This document shows positions 6,342 to 10,255 of a stretch of 10,255 bases of DNA, in pieces. The position numbers and the translations under genes were made by a program. How positions within the stretch are numbered: the stretch's first letter is position 1; each line of letters opens with the position of its first letter. The notes beneath the pieces were generated by a model. The model was not told the DNA's origin and searched no databases. It worked only from the letters and a program-made list of their open reading frames with translations. The stretch is from Spirochaetaceae bacterium (GTDB taxonomy: Bacteria; Spirochaetota; Spirochaetia; Treponematales; Breznakiellaceae), in contig JAISDF010000188.1 in NCBI GenBank assembly GCA_031265025.1, forward strand, positions 1 to 10,255, given 5' to 3'.

Positions 6342-6370
6342 AGTATACATCTATGCGAATTATTGGGCAA
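6342..6370 (-). promoter_or_regulatory. Promoter of the V4R-GGDEF-DUF6941 operon
   Basis: On the minus strand TTGCCC (6370-6365) and TATACT (6347-6342) are 17 bp apart. Transcription would begin near 6335, leaving a leader of about 14 nt with a weak AGAGAG ribosome binding site. The -35 lies only 5 bp from the -10 of dnaE on the other strand, so both promoters cannot be occupied at once. Confidence 0.6.
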
Positions 6371-6372
6371 TA
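6361..6372. promoter_or_regulatory. Short palindrome between the two divergent -10 elements
   Basis: TATTG (6361-6365) and CAATA (6368-6372) are reverse complements around GG. The site overlaps the -35 of the V4R operon and lies 3 bp from the -10 of dnaE, so a bound protein would affect both promoters. Arms of 5 bp are weak evidence. Confidence 0.25.
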
Positions 6373-6375
6373 GGG

Positions 6376-6381
6376 TATACT
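6376..6381 (+). promoter_or_regulatory. Candidate -10 element (TATACT) of dnaE
   Basis: TATACT ends 11 nt before the dnaE ATG. The predicted start near 6388 would leave a leader of about 5 nt. No good -35 is seen at 16-18 bp. An AGGG (6385-6388) 4 nt before the ATG could act as a Shine-Dalgarno only if transcription starts further upstream. Confidence 0.45.
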
Positions 6382-6392
6382 GCCAGGGTATT

Positions 6393-9300
6393 ATGACTGA
6401 TTTTGTCCATCTTCACGTTCACTCCGACTATTCCCTCCAGGACGCCGCGGTCTCGGTGATGAGCCTTGCCGACAGGGCGGAAAAGCTGGGAATGAAATAC
6501 CTTGCCCTGACCGATCACGGGAACATGTTCGGAGCCATGGAATTCATCGCCGCCTGCGAAGAAACCCTTGACGAAAAGGGCGACCATGTAAAGCGGAAAA
6601 ATCCCGTCAAGCCCATCATAGGCTGCGAGGTTTATGTGGCTCCGGGGTCCCGTTTCGAGAAAAAAGGCACAGAGAACGACAACAAGTACTATCACCTCGT
6701 GCTTTTGGCCTCAAGCCGGGAGGGTTACTTCAATCTGGTCAGGCTCTGTTCCAGCGCCTATACGGAAGGGTTTTACTACCGTCCCCGCGTTGACGAGGAA
6801 CTGTTGGCCGCGTACCACGGCGGGCTCATCGCCCTCTCGGCCTGCGTGTCCGGGGAGATACCCAGGCTCATCCGGGCCGGGAAACTTGACGAAGCCGAGG
6901 CCAAGGCCCGCCGTTACCGGGATATTTTCGGCGACGACAACTTTTACCTTGAGATACAGGACCACGGAATTCCCGCCGGATGGCTCAAGGGCTCCCTGTC
7001 CCAGAAAGATATAAACGACGCCATCGCGGGCATATCCCTGCGCACGGGCATTCCTCTTGTGGCCACCAACGATGTCCACTACCTTGAAAAGGAAGACGCC
7101 GCTTCCCATGACATACTCCTGTGCATAGGCACAGGCAAGCAGCGGAGCGAGGAAAAGCGCAAGCGGTATTACGGAGACCAGTTTTACCTTAAAAACGGGG
7201 ACGAAATGGCCGCCCTTTTCCCCGAATATCCCGAGGCCCTGAGTAATACGCTGCGTATCGCCGAACGCTGTTCCGCCGACATTCCCAGGGTCAGGATAGA
7301 AGACCTTCCCCAATACTTGCCGGAATTTAAAATTCCCCCCGGTTTTGCCGAACCGGACGCGTATCTGCGCCATCTTGCCCTTAACGGCCTTGCCGCCCGC
7401 TACCCCGGGGAAAAAGAAGAAGGCGGCCCGCGCTGGGACGAAATCCGGGATCGGGTCGAGTATGAGCTTGACGTGATAATCAAGATGAGTTTTACCGGGT
7501 ACTTTCTCATCGTGGCGGATTTTATCAACTGGGCCAAGGAACGCGATATTCCTGTCGGGCCGGGCAGGGGTTCGGGGGCGGGGTCCATTGTGGCCTATGC
7601 TTTAAGGATCACCGACATTGACCCCCTTAAATACGACCTTCTCTTTGAGCGCTTTCTTAACCCCGAGCGGAGGTCCATGCCGGACTTTGACGTTGACTTT
7701 GCCAATGAGGGCCGCGATGACGTTATACGTTATGTTACCGAAAAATACGGCAAGGAAAGGGTGGGGCAGATAATTACCTTCGGGACCCTGGGGGCCAAAC
7801 AGGTGATAAAGGATGTGGCCCGGACCCTCGCCATACCCATACCCGAATCGGAAATGATTACCAGGCTCATTCCCAACGGCCCCGGCGTTACCCTGGCAAA
7901 GGCCTTTGCCGGAGAACCCAGGCTGGGCGAGCTGGAACAGGACAGCCGGTATGCCGAACTCTTCACCCTGGCCCGCAAACTTGAGGGCCTTAACCGCCAC
8001 GCCAGTCTCCATGCCGCCGGTGTGGTCATAGGCAAAAGCGACCTTGCCCAATACGTCCCGCTCTACAGGGACCCCAAGACCGGCTCCGTAGCCACCCAGT
8101 ATACGATGGGGTATCTGGAAAAATGCGGCCTCGTAAAAATGGACTTCCTGGGCCTCAAGACCCTGGATGTGATCAAGCACACCGAAGCGTTAATCCGACT
8201 CAGGGGCGGAGAGTACGCCTCTTTCAGTGTTGAGCATGTTCCCGAGAACGGCGCGAAGGAATCCGACGCGGCCTTCAGGATGCTTGGCGAGGGCAGGAGC
8301 TTTGAAGTCTTTCAGTTTGAATCCGAAGGCATGAGGAATGTTCTCAAGCAGGCAAAGCCGTCGAGCATCAAGGAACTTATCGCCCTGAACGCCCTCTACC
8401 GGCCCGGACCCATGGATAACATAGCCCAATTTATCGAATCCAAGTGGGGCCGCAGGGCCATCGAGTATCCCGATCCTTCCCTGGAAGAAATTCTTAAAGA
8501 AACCTACGGGGTCATCACCTATCAGGAACAGGTCATGCAGGTAGCCCAGATACTGGCGGGTTACACCCTGGGACAGGCGGATCTGCTCCGCCGGGCCATG
8601 GGGAAAAAGAAAAAAGAGGTGATGGACAAGGAAAAAGAGCGCTTTATCCAGGGGGCGATAAAGCAGGGGTACCAGCCGGAACTGGCCGACAGGGTTTTCG
8701 ATCTTCTGGCTCCCTTTGCCGGCTACGGTTTCAACAAGTGCCACGCCGCGGCCTATTCGGTGCTGGCCTACCAGACCGCCTACCTCAAGGCAAACTTCCC
8801 CGCCGAATTTATGGCCGCCAACCTTTCCAACGAGATCCACAGCACCGACAAGGACAAACTTTCCGAATGTATCGACGAGGCCAGAAAGATGGGGCTTGCC
8901 ATCGATCCGCCGGATATAAACCGCTCGGACAAGCTCTTTACCGTGGTGGACGGGCGCATCATCTACGGTTTTCTGGGGATCAAGGGTCTGGGAGACGGCC
9001 CGGCAGACGAGATCGTGAAGGGCCGCGGCGAGGGCCCTTACCGGGACTTTATGGACTTTCTTAACCGGGTGGACATTAGGGAAGTGGGCAAGAAGGTAGT
9101 GGAACTGCTCATCCAGACCGGGGCCTTTGACACCCTGGAGGCCGGTCCGGGGCAGACTTCGGAAAGGGGTCAAAACCGGGGGACTCTTCTGGGGAACCTG
9201 GAAAGGGCCGTGGACTATGTCCGGAACATCAAAGACGATAAGAGATTCGGCCAGGTAAGCCTTTTCGGCGATACCGGGGAAAAGGAATACCCGGACTTTG

Positions 9301-10255
9301 TATTCGATCCCTTTCCCGAAACGAGCAGGGAAGAAAAACTGCGGCTGGAAAAGGAACTTATCGGTTTTTACTTCTCCGGCCACCCCATGGACGAGTACCG
9401 GGAGATCTGGCGGAAAACGGTAAAGACGGATCTGGCTAACCCCGAAAGTTTCAGAACCGGAAACTGTATCCTGGTGGGGATGATCAAGAGTCTTAAAACC
9501 ATCGTAACCGGCAAGGGGGACAAAATGGCCTTTGCCACCCTGGCGGATTACAATGGCGAAATAGAGGTAACTTTCTTTGCCAGGGCCTGGGAAAAATGCG
9601 GGAACCAGGTGGAGGTGGACAAGGTAGCGATTCTGCGGGGAAAGATAGAATACCAGAAGGAGAAGGATCACTACAGTTTTATTGCCGAAGAGTGGGTAAA
9701 CGCCAGCGATGCGGACGCGGCGGCAAAGGAAGAGGAAGTCCGGGACAGGAAGTGGGACAAGTTCCGCAATATCTGGAAGTACGGGGCGGATCTGAAAAGC
9801 GGCAGCCTGGGGAAGGCGGAAAAGGGAAGCTATACGGTGGCCGGCCTGCTCAAGTCCCTGCGGGAATTCAAGGACAGAAAGGGCAACGACATGGCCTTCG
9901 GTACCCTTCAGGATTATGAGGGGGAAATTCCCCTGGTGTTCTTCGCCCGGGCCTGGGCGGAATGCCGGGATCTCCTAACCCTGGACGAGATGGCGGCCTT
10001 CAAGGGAAGCATCGATCCCGCCGGGGACCGGAACCCGGAAAAACCGGGCTTTAAGGTGAGCAGCCTGGCGGATATGGCCGCACTTACCCGGGCCGCCACG
10101 AAACGGGCGGCAGCCGATGGCGCGAATTCCGGGGACCGGGAGGAAGGGCCCGGCAAAAATCCCGCGCCTGCCGGGGAGAAGCCCCTTACGGAAAACAGGG
10201 CTCCCGAAATCCTGTTCCGGGAGATCCACATCAGGCTGGGCCGGGACGCGGCGGA
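6393..10255 (+). CDS. dnaE: DNA polymerase III alpha subunit (DnaE), 3' end outside the window
   Basis: This is the catalytic subunit of the replicative polymerase; 1287 codons are visible without a stop. An N-terminal PHP domain has HLHVHSDYS (H6, H8, H10), TDHGN (40-44) and NDVHY (226-230), so its metal site seems intact. The palm has GPGRGSGAGS near 390 and the catalytic Asp residues D433 and D435 (PDFDVDF); the third Asp is D584 (KMDFLGL). FNKCHAAAY at 780-788 follows. QVSLF (954-958) matches the beta-clamp binding motif. Then come two OB-fold segments, about 1022-1101 and 1145-1228, which resemble each other, where a usual DnaE has one. A polar linker rich in Ala, Gly and Glu follows, and the C-terminal tau-binding region starts at the window edge. 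The start is the first in-frame ATG giving the standard MTDFVHLHVH. It diverges from the V4R-GGDEF operon. Confidence 0.98.
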   Translation, partial: MTDFVHLHVHSDYSLQDAAVSVMSLADRAEKLGMKYLALTDHGNMFGAMEFIAACEETLDEKGDHVKRKNPVKPIIGCEVYVAPGSRFEKKGTENDNKYYHLVLLASSREGYFNLVRLCSSAYTEGFYYRPRVDEELLAAYHGGLIALSACVSGEIPRLIRAGKLDEAEAKARRYRDIFGDDNFYLEIQDHGIPAGWLKGSLSQKDINDAIAGISLRTGIPLVATNDVHYLEKEDAASHDILLCIGTGKQRSEEKRKRYYGDQFYLKNGDEMAALFPEYPEALSNTLRIAERCSADIPRVRIEDLPQYLPEFKIPPGFAEPDAYLRHLALNGLAARYPGEKEEGGPRWDEIRDRVEYELDVIIKMSFTGYFLIVADFINWAKERDIPVGPGRGSGAGSIVAYALRITDIDPLKYDLLFERFLNPERRSMPDFDVDFANEGRDDVIRYVTEKYGKERVGQIITFGTLGAKQVIKDVARTLAIPIPESEMITRLIPNGPGVTLAKAFAGEPRLGELEQDSRYAELFTLARKLEGLNRHASLHAAGVVIGKSDLAQYVPLYRDPKTGSVATQYTMGYLEKCGLVKMDFLGLKTLDVIKHTEALIRLRGGEYASFSVEHVPENGAKESDAAFRMLGEGRSFEVFQFESEGMRNVLKQAKPSSIKELIALNALYRPGPMDNIAQFIESKWGRRAIEYPDPSLEEILKETYGVITYQEQVMQVAQILAGYTLGQADLLRRAMGKKKKEVMDKEKERFIQGAIKQGYQPELADRVFDLLAPFAGYGFNKCHAAAYSVLAYQTAYLKANFPAEFMAANLSNEIHSTDKDKLSECIDEARKMGLAIDPPDINRSDKLFTVVDGRIIYGFLGIKGLGDGPADEIVKGRGEGPYRDFMDFLNRVDIREVGKKVVELLIQTGAFDTLEAGPGQTSERGQNRGTLLGNLERAVDYVRNIKDDKRFGQVSLFGDTGEKEYPDFVFDPFPETSREEKLRLEKELIGFYFSGHPMDEYREIWRKTVKTDLANPESFRTGNCILVGMIKSLKTIVTGKGDKMAFATLADYNGEIEVTFFARAWEKCGNQVEVDKVAILRGKIEYQKEKDHYSFIAEEWVNASDADAAAKEEEVRDRKWDKFRNIWKYGADLKSGSLGKAEKGSYTVAGLLKSLREFKDRKGNDMAFGTLQDYEGEIPLVFFARAWAECRDLLTLDEMAAFKGSIDPAGDRNPEKPGFKVSSLADMAALTRAATKRAAADGANSGDREEGPGKNPAPAGEKPLTENRAPEILFREIHIRLGRDAA
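9474..9599 (+). repeat. First OB-fold repeat unit within dnaE (core segment)
   Basis: Residues 1028-1069 include the motifs MAFATLADYNGEIEV and FFARAW. They align without gaps to residues 1150-1191, with 23 of 42 positions identical by hand count. This copy is in the place of the single OB-fold of ordinary DnaE proteins. Confidence 0.8.
9840..9965 (+). repeat. Second OB-fold repeat unit within dnaE (core segment)
   Basis: Residues 1150-1191 include MAFGTLQDYEGEIPL and FFARAW and match the first copy. The DNA of the two units differs at many third codon positions, so the duplication is old or has diverged under selection for protein sequence. It is likely the source of the extra length of this polymerase. 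Confidence 0.8.

Noticed and set aside
6711..8180. Minus-strand open frames of 192 and 220 codons within dnaE
   Set aside because: They are antisense to the PHP and palm domains of DnaE and have no independent support.
8190..9671. Long minus-strand open frame of 493 codons opposite dnaE
   Set aside because: It is fully antisense to the well-supported polymerase gene, shows no recognisable domain and has a composition expected from reading a GC-rich gene backwards.

Overview
The window looks like chromosomal DNA from a spirochete, most likely a Treponema-type organism of the termite-gut kind. Three things suggest this: a GC-rich genome with two lipid-anchored proteins, a leftover tail of the Rpn/PD-(D/E)XK nuclease-transposase family that is abundant in such genomes, and a DnaE-type replicative polymerase followed by spirochete-like hypothetical genes. 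The lineage is an inference from sequence style and gene content; no search was possible.

Left part, + strand (1-2947): two unrecognised lipoprotein genes (85-873 and 1059-2189) and one exported, probably outer-membrane protein (2270-2947). Between the lipoprotein genes lies the last 50 or so codons of an Rpn-family nuclease gene. Its stop codon sits inside the -35 element of the next gene's promoter. A perfect 10-bp inverted repeat (2203-2225) stands just upstream of a near-consensus promoter for the third gene.

Middle part, - strand (2934-6321), read right to left: a V4R-domain sensor protein, a soluble HAMP-GGDEF diguanylate cyclase three bases later, and a small DUF6941-like protein 13 bases after that. 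These three form a tight operon. After 117 bp, and with its own promoter, comes a DHH-DHHA1 phosphoesterase with two CBS domains. The last gene overlaps the + strand exported-protein gene tail to tail by 14 bp. A ligand-sensing V4R protein next to a c-di-GMP synthase, with a DHH phosphoesterase of the type that can hydrolyse linear dinucleotides close by, suggests a local second-messenger circuit. This is inferred from gene order and motifs.

Right part, + strand (6393 to the end): the start and most of dnaE, the catalytic alpha subunit of DNA polymerase III, running off the window after 1287 codons. Its catalytic and clamp-binding motifs are intact. The C-terminal part carries two similar OB-fold segments in tandem, which makes the protein longer than the usual DnaE of about 1160 residues. 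The gene diverges from the V4R-GGDEF operon, and the two promoters overlap.

A theme across the window is a TATACT (or TACACT) -10 element placed 4-11 nt before the start codon of five of the genes, usually without a Shine-Dalgarno sequence. This predicts leaderless or nearly leaderless mRNAs. Genes inside the operon instead have Shine-Dalgarno sequences that overlap the preceding stop codon. I see no tRNA, rRNA, CRISPR array, complete insertion sequence or convincing intrinsic terminator.
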